The position numbers and the translations under genes are program-made. Source: Oscillospiraceae bacterium (lineage in GTDB: Bacteria; Bacillota; Clostridia; Oscillospirales; Oscillospiraceae). Taken from it: DNA of 64,000 nucleotides. Positions 32,276 to 41,344 of this stretch are shown in pieces. The first letter of the stretch is position 1. Each line of letters opens with the position of its first letter. The DNA lies in contig JAFPWF010000034.1 in NCBI GenBank assembly GCA_017395085.1, positions 124,001-188,000 of the forward strand. Reading direction: 5' to 3'. The notes beneath the pieces were generated by a model. The model was not told the DNA's origin. It saw nothing but the letters and a program-made list of their open reading frames with translations, and did no database searches.

Positions 32276-33643
32276 CTATACCGGCAACTCAGCCTTGACT
32301 GCTGCTATCAGATCGTCCTGCGTGCGGGACTTGGCGCTGAGAGCGGCGAGGATCCGCTCGTCAATGGTTTTCTCCGTGACGATATGCGTGACGACCACAG
32401 TCCTCGCCTTCTGGCCCTGGCGCCAGAGACGGGCGTTCACCTGCTCGTACAGTTCCAGCGACCAGGTCAGGCCGTACCAGATGATATGGTGACCGCCCTG
32501 CTGCAGGTTGAGGCCGTGCCCTGCGGAAGCCGGATGCACGAGACCGGCCTGAAGCCTGCCGGCGTTCCACGCCTCAATGGTCGCGGGCGTGGTCAGCTCC
32601 TGATGCGTGATTCCCATCTCAACGAGTTTCTCCTTGATGCGGGCAAGATCATGGCGGTACCAATAAACGAGCAGCACAGGGCTCTGCGCGGCCTCTATGA
32701 GGTCTTCCAGGGCATCCAGCTTGCGGGAATGAAACGGAACAGCAGTACCGTCATCCGAGTAAATGCAGCCGTTTGCAAGTTGACATAACTTGTTAGAGAG
32801 TGCTGCGGCATTAGCCGCGGTGATGACCGGTTCGTCCTTTGAACTGAGCTCCAGAACGAGGTCCTCGCACAGGGATTTGTACTGGCTGCGCTCCGATGCC
32901 GAGAGCTGGACGGGATAACGGTTGGACAGCAGCTCGGGCATCGGGAGATGGTCGATCGCTTTCATGCTGACGGTGATATCCCGGATCTTCTCATAGATCT
33001 GCTGCTCCGCACCCGGCTTGGGCCTGTACGAGTACACGATATTCCCGTTGCGGCGGTCCGGCATGAAATATGCGTCGCGGTACCTCCCGATAAACCGGCC
33101 GAGCCTCTGCCCCATATCCAGGCAGCGGTATTCCGCGTACAGGTCCATCAGGCCGTTTGAGGACGGCGTGCCGGTGAGACCGACCACACGGCGCACATGC
33201 GGACGCAGCTTCATGAAGGCCTTGAAGCGCTGGGACTTGGGGTTTTTAAACGAAGACAGTTCGTCGATGACGACCATGTCATAGTTGATCGGGAGACCTG
33301 ACGTCATCAGCCAGAAGAGATTCTCCCGGTTGATGATCGTGATCTCCGCATTCTGAAGAATGGCGGCTCTCCTCTCCTTTGGGCTGCCGATAGCAATGGC
33401 ATACGTGAGGGAAGACAGATGATCCCACTGCTGCAGTTCCGACGGCCATGTCATGGCCGCCACACGCAGCGGCGCGATGACCAGAACCTTTGTGATCTCG
33501 AACCTGTCGTGCATGAGCTTCTCAATTGCTGTGAGGGTGATGGCAGTTTTGCCGAGGCCCATGTCCAAAAGGATTGCCGCGACTGGATGTGACAGGATGA
33601 AGTCTATGGCAAATTGCTGATAAGAATGTGGATAAAAGAGCAT
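32276..33643 (-). CDS. SNF2-family DEAD-box helicase (phage)
   Basis: This 455-aa protein has an SNF2/SF2 helicase core. Motif I is LDMGLGKTAITL (near residue 30), motif II is VIDELSSF (DELS), motif III is VGLTGTPSSNGL, and the C-terminal half has motif V HPASAGHGLNLQQGG and motif VI LWRQGQKA. It belongs to the standard replication set of clostridial phages, usually after VRR-NUC. It starts 7 bp after the VRR-NUC stop. A role in replication-fork or recombination remodelling is inferred from synteny. Confidence 0.88.
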   Translation of the reverse strand: MLFYPHSYQQFAIDFILSHPVAAILLDMGLGKTAITLTAIEKLMHDRFEITKVLVIAPLRVAAMTWPSELQQWDHLSSLTYAIAIGSPKERRAAILQNAEITIINRENLFWLMTSGLPINYDMVVIDELSSFKNPKSQRFKAFMKLRPHVRRVVGLTGTPSSNGLMDLYAEYRCLDMGQRLGRFIGRYRDAYFMPDRRNGNIVYSYRPKPGAEQQIYEKIRDITVSMKAIDHLPMPELLSNRYPVQLSASERSQYKSLCEDLVLELSSKDEPVITAANAAALSNKLCQLANGCIYSDDGTAVPFHSRKLDALEDLIEAAQSPVLLVYWYRHDLARIKEKLVEMGITHQELTTPATIEAWNAGRLQAGLVHPASAGHGLNLQQGGHHIIWYGLTWSLELYEQVNARLWRQGQKARTVVVTHIVTEKTIDERILAALSAKSRTQDDLIAAVKAELPV

Positions 33644-33649
33644 GGTAGT

Positions 33650-33979
33650 TTACATAATATCTTCTGTTGTTTCAGATACCGCAGCCTTTTTACGGCGGGT
33701 TTTTGCTTTGAGCAGCTCCAGCACCTGCGGAATCTGAACCGGATCATCAATGACGAACACGGAAAAACCCAGATCCCTCAGCTGCGCATGACGCTGCAGC
33801 TGCAGAGGACGCGGCTTCTCCCCGGTGGCTTTCAGCTCGACAAAGGCGATCTTCCCGCCGGGCATCAGCACAAGCCGGTCGGGCCAGCCGTCAGAACCGG
33901 GACTGACAAACTTGGGACACAGGCCCCCTTCGCGCTTAACCCTTGCAACTAACTTTTGTTCGATGAAACGTTCAAGCAT
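33650..33979 (-). CDS. VRR-NUC domain nuclease (phage)
   Basis: This 109-aa protein has the VRR-NUC fold: GSDGWPDRLVLMPGGKIAFVELKATGEKPRPLQLQRHAQLRDLGF contains the catalytic Asp, Glu and Lys (the PDR, ELK and Q residues). It is likely a nuclease acting on branched DNA. The ATG at 33979 has CGGAGG upstream. It precedes the SNF2 gene, the usual phage layout. Confidence 0.88.
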   Translation of the reverse strand: MLERFIEQKLVARVKREGGLCPKFVSPGSDGWPDRLVLMPGGKIAFVELKATGEKPRPLQLQRHAQLRDLGFSVFVIDDPVQIPQVLELLKAKTRRKKAAVSETTEDIM

Positions 33980-34128
33980 GAGAGTAACCTCCGATAAAAA
34001 ATGATTATGCCGGTGACGGCTGTGAGGACACAGTATGCGGCCGAAACAGCTGAACCGGACCACGCGGAGCGTGATAAGATAGTGATGCAACGGGCAGAAA
34101 TGTCAGGATAGTCACTGCAGGAAGTCAT
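33949..34128 (-). CDS. Possible small membrane ORF overlapping primase and VRR-NUC genes
   Basis: This frame overlaps the primase stop by 17 nt and the VRR-NUC start by 31 nt. It could encode a 59-aa protein with one hydrophobic stretch (SAVSAAYCVLTAVTGIIIFY). Small membrane ORFs occur at this position in some phages, but there is no clear Shine-Dalgarno, so it may be chance. Confidence 0.25.
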   Translation of the reverse strand: MTSCSDYPDISARCITILSRSAWSGSAVSAAYCVLTAVTGIIIFYRRLLSCLNVSSNKS

Positions 34129-36409
34129 CCTCCTCGTCGGATTTGAGGCGCAAACCGAGAACATAGACACCGGCCTTTCGCTTGTGACGGGCAAAACTCC
34201 GCTGTTCCAGGGATGCGTAAAACTCCGTTGTGCTCCTGGCAAACTCCGAGGTTCTGGCGCAGAACGCCCGATACGCGGAATACAGTTCTCCGGACTTCAC
34301 TTCATACGACTCTCCTGTCTCGCAGCACTCTTCCAGAAAATGCGACATCCAGTCGTTGTCCGCCTTGTACTTGTCAATCGCAGCGGCAACACATTTTGGC
34401 AGCGGCAGCTTGAAGTTATTGCAAATCACCTTCTGCGCGCCTTCAATGATCCAACGGACAATATAGGGGCCGGCGTGGTCCAGAAGATATTTGGAATAGT
34501 TCTTGATCTCGGAACTGCCCTGTATGGTCGCATTGAAAGGAATGACGATCAGCCTGCGCCAGATGCCGCTGTCCATCGCGCCCACCCTCGGCAAGTGATT
34601 CGTGTAAAGCACCAGTGTGTGGGTCGGACGGAACTTGAACGGATCCTTGTACTTGCGCTCCCCTTCAATTTCATCGGTTGAGGAAAGCTGCTTCACAATG
34701 GAAGTGGAAAGCCGCATGCCTTCTTCCAGTTCCGCAGCAATCAGGATGCGCTTGCCTTTCACTTCCGCCAGTTCCGGCTTCACGTTCCTCCGGCAGCCGA
34801 CCGTGAGCGCATCGGCGGAGATCATCCCGCTGTAATTGCCCAGCGCTCCGGCAATGGAATTCCAGAAGGTGGATTTGCCGTTGCTGCCGACGCCGTAGGA
34901 AATGGTGATGGCCTCCTGGTACACCTCGCCGATGGCGCAGAGACCGACGGTCTGCTGGACATAATCGATCAGCTCTTCATCTTCCTGAAAGATGCGGCCG
35001 ACAGCCTCCAGCCAAAGCTCTTTGCCCTCATCGCCCGGTGCAAACGCAGTGACCATGGTGATGTAGTCGGCGGGATCATGGTCATGCTTCCCTGCCATCC
35101 CCTCACGGAGATCATAGGTTCCGTCTGGGCAGTTCAGAAGAAAGCCCTGGCTGTCCAGCTCGTTGATCGCCACCTCCACCATCGGCTGCACCGCCACCAG
35201 GGCAGAGCAGACATAGCGGATATCCCGGCGCTTCATCACAAAAGCGTGATACGCAACCGCAGCCACAAAGGACAGGAAGGCCTGCATCTGATCAGCGCGT
35301 ATCTGCTTTTCCAGTTTTCTGCCGCCCGCGGTAATAGCCGATTCCGATACCCCGAGGCCTATCAGCGCCTCGGTTGCGGAGCGGACCGCGGCATTCGCGT
35401 CGGCAAGCTGACGGTCAAGGAAGTTCTCAATACAGCCGATGGACTTGGGCTTCGATTCGATCCAGCGCATCCCGTCATACACGATGAAATCCGTGCCGGT
35501 GGAATACGCCAGTTCATTTCCGCAGTCCATGGCGATCACCTTTGCCTGCCCGATGTCCGAGTAGTCGCCGGGTTTCATGGCGCTGACGGGCCGGTACTTT
35601 TCGGGCGGGATGTAACCCGCCTCGTCCTGAACCTTGCGGGCAAACCGGCAGGCGCTCTTCCAGATGGTGCCGAGCTCGGCGTCATCCAGGGGCGGAGTAC
35701 AGTTTTCCGCCCGCTCCATGAAGATCCCGAAGGCCTCTTCCGTCGGGCCGAAACGCTTGACGAGCTTGCCGGCAAAGCGGCTCATGGTGGCGTTGCGGCG
35801 GCCCTCCTGAATGCTGAACTGATCGCCGTAGCTGCCCGGATCCATGTCGGCGTCAAAGTCCTCTTCCGTGTCCGGCACAAGATCCCCGCTGTCAAAAAGC
35901 TGGTCCAGCGTAATAGACCCCGGATGGAACTCCACCACAGGATCGGATGTGCCGAAGAAGAACCGGGCCGGGTCCATGGCTTTCGGATCCACGACGCCGG
36001 GAAACAGGGCGGCGAGGCTCTGCTTCACGGCTGTGGCCTGCTCAGGATCGGTAGTCGGGTCGGTCGCAGCGACAATGTGGAACCTGGGCCGCGGGGCTTT
36101 GCCGTTTTTCGGCTTCAGATGATTCCGGCTGTAGTGGATGCCGAGGGTGACGCCCGGCAGGGCTGCAACCACTTGCTCCGGGGTAACCCATCTTGACGGA
36201 TCTTCGCTATGATCGTTATCAAAATCGGCGCCGATACAGTCGGAAGCCAGATAATTGTCGTTGCAGCGGTAGCTGTTCCGGAAACTGGCGCAGACGTAGT
36301 CGCGGCTGACCGCCTCCGCAAAGGAAGCGGCGTCCGTGATCTCCGCCCGGTGCGGATACAGGCAGTTCGTTTTCTGGCCGGTGCAGTCGGCATAATAAAG
36401 TGTGAACAT
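34112..36409 (-). CDS. D5/P4-family phage primase-helicase (VapE-like)
   Basis: This 765-aa protein combines an N-terminal primase-like part (about residues 1-310; acidic ADFDND near residue 63 and FFFGTSD) with a C-terminal superfamily 3 helicase. Walker A is GVGSNGKSTFWN (near residue 480), followed by LIAAELEEG, HTLVLYTNHLPRV and a DSGIWRRLIVIPF sensor segment. Such proteins start and unwind DNA in phages and plasmids. The start is the ATG at 36409 with AGGAGG 10 nt upstream; the frame extends by nine residues. It is 31 bp after the 110-aa gene. Confidence 0.9.
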   Translation of the reverse strand: MFTLYYADCTGQKTNCLYPHRAEITDAASFAEAVSRDYVCASFRNSYRCNDNYLASDCIGADFDNDHSEDPSRWVTPEQVVAALPGVTLGIHYSRNHLKPKNGKAPRPRFHIVAATDPTTDPEQATAVKQSLAALFPGVVDPKAMDPARFFFGTSDPVVEFHPGSITLDQLFDSGDLVPDTEEDFDADMDPGSYGDQFSIQEGRRNATMSRFAGKLVKRFGPTEEAFGIFMERAENCTPPLDDAELGTIWKSACRFARKVQDEAGYIPPEKYRPVSAMKPGDYSDIGQAKVIAMDCGNELAYSTGTDFIVYDGMRWIESKPKSIGCIENFLDRQLADANAAVRSATEALIGLGVSESAITAGGRKLEKQIRADQMQAFLSFVAAVAYHAFVMKRRDIRYVCSALVAVQPMVEVAINELDSQGFLLNCPDGTYDLREGMAGKHDHDPADYITMVTAFAPGDEGKELWLEAVGRIFQEDEELIDYVQQTVGLCAIGEVYQEAITISYGVGSNGKSTFWNSIAGALGNYSGMISADALTVGCRRNVKPELAEVKGKRILIAAELEEGMRLSTSIVKQLSSTDEIEGERKYKDPFKFRPTHTLVLYTNHLPRVGAMDSGIWRRLIVIPFNATIQGSSEIKNYSKYLLDHAGPYIVRWIIEGAQKVICNNFKLPLPKCVAAAIDKYKADNDWMSHFLEECCETGESYEVKSGELYSAYRAFCARTSEFARSTTEFYASLEQRSFARHKRKAGVYVLGLRLKSDEEDDFLQ

Positions 36410-36440
36410 CAGGGCGCTGCCTCCTTGGGAAACCACGGTG

Positions 36441-36773
36441 TCAGTCGCGGTATTCGCAGCGCTGCTCGCTGATCGCCCGGCGAGTGAACTCCAGCGCTTT
36501 GAGAAGCGCCTTCAGGCTCTCTTCCCCGGAGCAGCTGATCTCTACGCCGGAGATGAAACCGCCGCCGTCAGTGATGGGAACGAAATCAAAATCACCGGTG
36601 AGACTGAGAATGCTGAGGTATGCCCGGCTGCCTGCCTTGCAGGCGCAGCTGTTCCGGATGCTGTTGGCACCGGCCTCCACGACGAGATGGGTTTCCTCCT
36701 CCATTATTTCGCGCTCGAAGGTCGGGACCATTTTCCCGTTCACCTTCTGTGCGCCTTCACGGATTGCGTACAT
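36441..36773 (-). CDS. Phage-associated hypothetical protein (110 aa)
   Basis: This 110-aa protein begins MYAIREGAQKVNGKMVP and continues with ETHLVVEAGANS, a pattern seen in a conserved protein next to the D5 primase of clostridial phages. Its C-terminus has a helix, LKALLKALEFTRRAI. No catalytic motif is seen. The ATG at 36773 has AAAGGAG upstream. It is the first gene of this half of the early module, so the promoter or the lost upstream half must lie right of it. Confidence 0.6.
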   Translation of the reverse strand: MYAIREGAQKVNGKMVPTFEREIMEEETHLVVEAGANSIRNSCACKAGSRAYLSILSLTGDFDFVPITDGGGFISGVEISCSGEESLKALLKALEFTRRAISEQRCEYRD

Positions 36774-36888
36774 AATGAAAAAACTCCTTTCACGGTATTT
36801 GGGATTCCACATTCCTATGCCGTGTTAGGAGCTTTTTTTATAACGGTTTTCAAAAAAATATTTCCGGGCGGAAAAGAGGCGCAAAAAA

Positions 36889-36914
36889 CCGGGATCCGCA
36901 TGAACGAATCCCGG
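36889..36914 (-). terminator. Terminator after the AraC gene
   Basis: CCGGGAT (36889-36895) pairs with ATCCCGG (36908-36914). On the minus strand a TTTTTT run follows, so it ends the AraC-type gene just before the phage half-operon. Confidence 0.82.
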
Positions 36915-36956
36915 AGGGTCTTATTTATTTAATGTATGGTGTTCTTTTCAGGCTTA

Positions 36957-37841
36957 TCAGGCTTTTTCTTCTGATTCCTGCTGATAGCGTTCCAGGTACA
37001 CCTTCCGGTAATTTAACGGCGAGAGGCCTTTCGCTTTCCGGAACAGCCGGCTGAAATACATCGGATTATCGTAACCGACGATCCGGGCGATCTCGCTGAC
37101 CGTGCCGTCGGTTGTCTCAAGAAGGATCTGGGCGTTCCGGATCCTGAGATCGAGAATATACTGTTTCGGCGACATCCCGGCGGCAGCGGCAAAGTTTTTC
37201 CCGAACCAGCTGGTGCTCATATTCCTGGATGCGGCGTACTGCTCGATATTGACATCCTCGTTGTAATGATCCATGAAGTACTTTTTCGCAAGGTTCATCT
37301 CATCCTGGATGAATCCGGACACCTTCTTCACATCCTCGTTCATCCTGCGGTTCATTATCAAAAGCAGTTCACGGAAAAGCCAGGTGAGCATCTCCTCATA
37401 TCCCCAGGAGCACTCCACCAGTTCGTCCCTCATTTTTCTGAACAGGTCTTCATACTCGTAGGAAATCCCGGTGTGCAGAATATAGCCGTCGAGAGGGATT
37501 TCATATTGTTTGAGAATGCTTTTGACCATACGGCCGGTGAAATGCACAAACCAGTACTGGGAGCTGTCCTTCCCGAGGAAAAAATACCTCTGTTCCTGCT
37601 TCGGCTGATAAAGCACCATGTTCCCTGCAGGCACAATCACTTCCCTGCCGTCCAGCACGAAATGGCCTTCACCCGCCGCAACATAGATGAGCTGCCAGTC
37701 CACACGGCCTTTCGGACGCCAGGTCGGAAGCCTCGGCCAGGTATAAAGCTGGTATGTTCCGGCGCTCAGTATCCTCAGCGCCATCTTCTTCTCTTTGAAG
37801 GGAACCCTTGAATTAAACAGATAGCCTGAATTCACATACAT
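36957..37841 (-). CDS. AraC-family transcription regulator
   Basis: This 294-aa regulator has an N-terminal cupin-like sugar-sensing domain (residues 5-140; GHFVLDGREVIVPAGNMVLYQP) and a C-terminal pair of HTH motifs (STSWFGKNFAAAAGMSPKQYI, IARIVGYDNPMYFSRLFRKAKGLSP). It is divergent from the beta-galactosidase gene (343-bp spacer), so it most likely controls the galactoside operon. The ATG at 37841 lies after a GGAGG at 14 nt; an ATG at 37862 is possible, and the frame is open to 37937. The inducer is probably a galactoside. Confidence 0.88.
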   Translation of the reverse strand: MYVNSGYLFNSRVPFKEKKMALRILSAGTYQLYTWPRLPTWRPKGRVDWQLIYVAAGEGHFVLDGREVIVPAGNMVLYQPKQEQRYFFLGKDSSQYWFVHFTGRMVKSILKQYEIPLDGYILHTGISYEYEDLFRKMRDELVECSWGYEEMLTWLFRELLLIMNRRMNEDVKKVSGFIQDEMNLAKKYFMDHYNEDVNIEQYAASRNMSTSWFGKNFAAAAGMSPKQYILDLRIRNAQILLETTDGTVSEIARIVGYDNPMYFSRLFRKAKGLSPLNYRKVYLERYQQESEEKA

Positions 37842-38183
37842 ATCTTCTCTGCTGACCTCCATTCTCCGGAAGAGAAAACCATGAAGCATTTTCCCGGTTT
37901 TCCCTCTGTGGCTGACAGGGCAGGATCCGTCCTGCACAGATCATACACTGCTTTTATTTTAAAAGAAATCAGGACATTTTACTACTGTCGAATCAATTTG
38001 TGCAAATAATAAACGAAATTGTTCATATGTTTCACGGAAGTCTATTGGTATCATACTAAACAGGAATACTGACTCGCACTGGATAAAGGTCTGAGTTACA
38101 GGAGGGTATTGAGAAACTGTTCGCCGCACTTCTCAAAACCCTTTCTTCATATACGGAACCTGTTATAAAAAGGAGGGTCCCCT
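37842..38183. promoter_or_regulatory. Divergent control region between AraC and beta-galactosidase genes
   Basis: This 342-bp spacer holds the promoters of two divergent transcripts. An inverted repeat ATTTG-TG-CAAAT lies at 37996-38007, a candidate activator or operator site. No consensus sigma-A promoter is certain. AGGAGG (38171-38176) is the Shine-Dalgarno of the beta-galactosidase. Confidence 0.4.
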
Positions 38184-41100
38184 GTGCTGATCCCGAAACT
38201 GTATGAAGATCTGTCTGTTCTTCACCAGAATACCCTGCCTGTTCACACTTACTTTGTCCCGGTTTCCCGGCAGGCTGAGACGGCGTCCGCCGGACCGGCC
38301 GGTGTATCCCCTGTCCGGCAGATTATTTCGGAACGGGAGAACTCCGGCCGCTTGCAGAGGCTGAGCGGCTGCGCCTGGCAGTTCCGGTACTTCCCGAGCA
38401 TCCACGATCTGCATGATGAGTTTTACCGCACCGACTATCTCCCGGATGACAGATGGGCGCGGGAAACCGTTCCGTTCAGCTGGCAGATGAGAGGGTATGA
38501 CGAAAACCAGTACACCAACATCCGGTATCCTTTCCCGTATGACCCGCCCTATGTGCCGCATCATAACCCATGCGGCGCATATATCCACAGGTTCCGGTGG
38601 AGCCGGGATGAAGAAGCCCCCTGCACCTTCCTGCACTTTGAAGGCGTGGATTCATGCTTTTACGTATGGCTGAACGGCTCCTATGTCGGCTACAGCCAGG
38701 TATCGCATCACACCTCCGAGTTTGATGTTTCCGAATTGCTGCGGGAGGGAGAAAATCTCCTGGCCGTGCTGGTCCTCAAGTGGTGCGACGGGTCCTATCT
38801 GGAAGACCAGGACAAGTTCAGAATGTCCGGGATCTTCCGGGATGTCTATCTGCTGCGACGCCCGGAGAAGCACATTACGGACTATCTCATCACGACCGCG
38901 CTGTCGGAGGACCTGCGCGAGGCTGAACTCACCGTCAGGTTTACTTTCAGTCATGAGCCCGTACCGGTCCGCCTGAAGCTCCTGAATGCAGCCGGGGAAA
39001 CGGCAGCCGAGACGGAAGCATATGCAGAGGCCCGTATCACCGTCAGGGACCCGCTCCTCTGGAACGCGGAGACGCCGAACCTGTATACCCTGATGATTGA
39101 CACGGAGCATGAAATCATCTGGGAGCGCGTGGGCTTCCGCAGCGTCTGTGTCCGGGACGGCGTTCTGCTGCTGAACGGAGCGCCGATCAAGTTTCGCGGC
39201 GTTAACCGCCACGAATCCGACCCCGTGACGGGCGCCGTGGATTCCGCGGAACAGATGCTGAAGGACCTGTTCATGATCAAGGAAAACAACTTCAACGCCG
39301 TCCGCGCCAGCCACTATCCGAACGCCCCGTATTTCTACCAATTCTGTGACGAACTGGGTCTGTATGTGATCGACGAAGCGGACAATGAAAGCCACGGGAC
39401 GTCTACCCTGTATTACACGGAGAATGATTATTCCGAGCGGATGAAGCTCTCGCATGAAAGGATCGCTGACAATCCCGCTTTCATCGAAGCGACTCTGGAC
39501 CGGGTATCCTCCATGGTGCTGAGGAACCGGAACCGGCCGTCCATCCTGGTCTGGTCCATGGGGAACGAATGCGGATACGGCTGCACTTTTGAGGAGGCGC
39601 TCCGCTGGACGAAGCAGACCGACCCCACCAGGCTGACGCACTATGAGAGCGCGTTTTATATGCCGCGGGACCGGGCGTATGATGTTTCGAACATTGATCT
39701 CTACGGCCGCATGTACCCCGCGTTCAAAGATGTAACCGACTATCTCGACGCCAAACCGGATAAACCGTTCCTGCTCGTTGAATACTCCCACTCCATGGGA
39801 AACAGCCCGGGAGATTTCCGGGAATACCGGGATCTGACGGAGCAGTACCCCGGCCTGTGCGGCGGTTTTGTCTGGGAATGGTGCGACCACGCCGTCTATA
39901 AGGGAACGGCGGCAAACGGGAAAGCCATGTACTGGTACGGCGGCGACCACGGCGAGCTGCAGCACGACGGGAACTTCTGCCTGGACGGCCTGGTGTTTCC
40001 AGACCGGACGCCGCACACCGGCCTCTATGAATACAAAAACGTCCACAGGCCGTTCCGCTCCTCCTACGACTGGAAAACCGGCCTTCTCACCGTGACGAAT
40101 TACTGGGACTTTCTTTCATCCTCCTGCGTTGAGGCCGCTTATTCCCTGACGGCGGACGGAACGGAAATCCAGAGCGGTACGCTTTCTCTCCCCGTGATCC
40201 TCCCTCACGCCCGGGCCTCCGTTCCGCTGGAGCTTTTAAACTCCGGTGAGGGCAGATGTTTCCTTACCGTCACCTACACCCTGAAAGAGGCGATCGCCGG
40301 CCTGCCTGCAGGGCATGTTCTCGGTTTTGACGACCTGCCGCTTGAAAACAACTGCGAAACGAGCGGGTTTGCGGAACGCATGTTCCCGGTCAATTCCCCC
40401 GCAGACAGTGCCGTCCCTCCGGAAGTAAAGGAAGACGGGACGGATATCCGGATTGCCGGCAATGGCTTCTCCTACCGGCTGGACACTCTCTCGGGCAGGT
40501 TTACTTCATGGAAGGTAAACGACAGGGAGTTCCTGAAAAAGCCGCTGGACTTCAACCTGTGGAGGGCGCCGACAGACAACGACCAGCCGCTGACGGAGCT
40601 GTGGAAGACGGAACGTCTGGACCATATCGTCACAAGGGCCTATGAAACAGAATGGGAGATCCGGGAAGGCGCTGCTGTGATCCGGCTCAGCCAGTCTGTC
40701 GCAGCCATGTCCGTACAGCCCATCCTGCGGATCCTTACGGAATACCGCATCTTCCCTGACGGCACGATCCGCATCGGCGTCAGCGCGGAGAAAGACCGCC
40801 AGATCGGTACCCTGCCCCGCATCGGGCTCAGGATGTTCTTCGACCGGGCACTCGACACGGTTGAATATTACGGCGTCGGTCCGTGGGAGAGCTATGCGGA
40901 CAAGTGCCGCGCCGGAAGGCACGGTTTCTTCCGGGCGGCGGTCGCGGACCTGCATGAGGACTATATCCGGCCGCAGGAGAACGGCAGCCACTGCGACTGC
41001 GACTATGTCCGTTTAAACGGCGGCGGCCTCGCCCTTGCCGTGGCTTCGGCAGACGGGAACCGGTTTTCCTTCAACGCTTCTCCGTATACACAGGAGGAGC

Positions 41101-41276
41101 TGGAAGCGAAAAAGCATAATTATGAACTCGAGCCCTGCGGCGATACCGTCCTGTGCATCGACCACAGGATGGCCGGAATCGGCTCAAAGAGCTGCGGCCC
41201 GGACCTCTCTGAAGAATACCGGGTCAGCGCCGGTACCTACCGGTTCGCATTATTCATAAAACCTGAGACTGCCTGA
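38184..41276 (+). CDS. lacZ: Beta-galactosidase, GH2 family
   Basis: This 1030-aa enzyme belongs to the LacZ type of glycoside hydrolase family 2, cutting beta-galactosides. The Gal-binding jelly roll (residues about 40-220) is followed by Ig-like domains, the TIM barrel and a C-terminal Bgal_small domain. The acid/base Glu lies in WSMGNECGYG, the nucleophile Glu in LLVEYSHSMGNS; both are visible. It starts at GTG 38184 with AGGAGG 7 nt upstream. It is first in a cluster with a GPH transporter and alpha/beta hydrolase, so it forms a galactoside-use operon under the divergent AraC gene. Confidence 0.95.
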   Translation: MLIPKLYEDLSVLHQNTLPVHTYFVPVSRQAETASAGPAGVSPVRQIISERENSGRLQRLSGCAWQFRYFPSIHDLHDEFYRTDYLPDDRWARETVPFSWQMRGYDENQYTNIRYPFPYDPPYVPHHNPCGAYIHRFRWSRDEEAPCTFLHFEGVDSCFYVWLNGSYVGYSQVSHHTSEFDVSELLREGENLLAVLVLKWCDGSYLEDQDKFRMSGIFRDVYLLRRPEKHITDYLITTALSEDLREAELTVRFTFSHEPVPVRLKLLNAAGETAAETEAYAEARITVRDPLLWNAETPNLYTLMIDTEHEIIWERVGFRSVCVRDGVLLLNGAPIKFRGVNRHESDPVTGAVDSAEQMLKDLFMIKENNFNAVRASHYPNAPYFYQFCDELGLYVIDEADNESHGTSTLYYTENDYSERMKLSHERIADNPAFIEATLDRVSSMVLRNRNRPSILVWSMGNECGYGCTFEEALRWTKQTDPTRLTHYESAFYMPRDRAYDVSNIDLYGRMYPAFKDVTDYLDAKPDKPFLLVEYSHSMGNSPGDFREYRDLTEQYPGLCGGFVWEWCDHAVYKGTAANGKAMYWYGGDHGELQHDGNFCLDGLVFPDRTPHTGLYEYKNVHRPFRSSYDWKTGLLTVTNYWDFLSSSCVEAAYSLTADGTEIQSGTLSLPVILPHARASVPLELLNSGEGRCFLTVTYTLKEAIAGLPAGHVLGFDDLPLENNCETSGFAERMFPVNSPADSAVPPEVKEDGTDIRIAGNGFSYRLDTLSGRFTSWKVNDREFLKKPLDFNLWRAPTDNDQPLTELWKTERLDHIVTRAYETEWEIREGAAVIRLSQSVAAMSVQPILRILTEYRIFPDGTIRIGVSAEKDRQIGTLPRIGLRMFFDRALDTVEYYGVGPWESYADKCRAGRHGFFRAAVADLHEDYIRPQENGSHCDCDYVRLNGGGLALAVASADGNRFSFNASPYTQEELEAKKHNYELEPCGDTVLCIDHRMAGIGSKSCGPDLSEEYRVSAGTYRFALFIKPETA

Positions 41277-41344
41277 GCATGACGCGTTTTTCGCACTTTT
41301 CGGAAACAGTATGATCAGAAAACAGATTTTAAGGGGGAAACACA

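Noticed and set aside
35078-36196. Plus-strand ORF of 372 aa opposite the primase gene
   Set aside because: The primase has clear Walker and SF3 motifs on the minus strand.
36774-36956. Inverted repeats at the two borders that could explain an inversion
   Set aside because: I compared this region with 53875-53943 in reverse complement and saw no shared stretch; only separate terminators are present.
38652-40046. Long minus-strand ORF of 464 aa opposite lacZ
   Set aside because: It is the reverse shadow of a clear GH2 enzyme.
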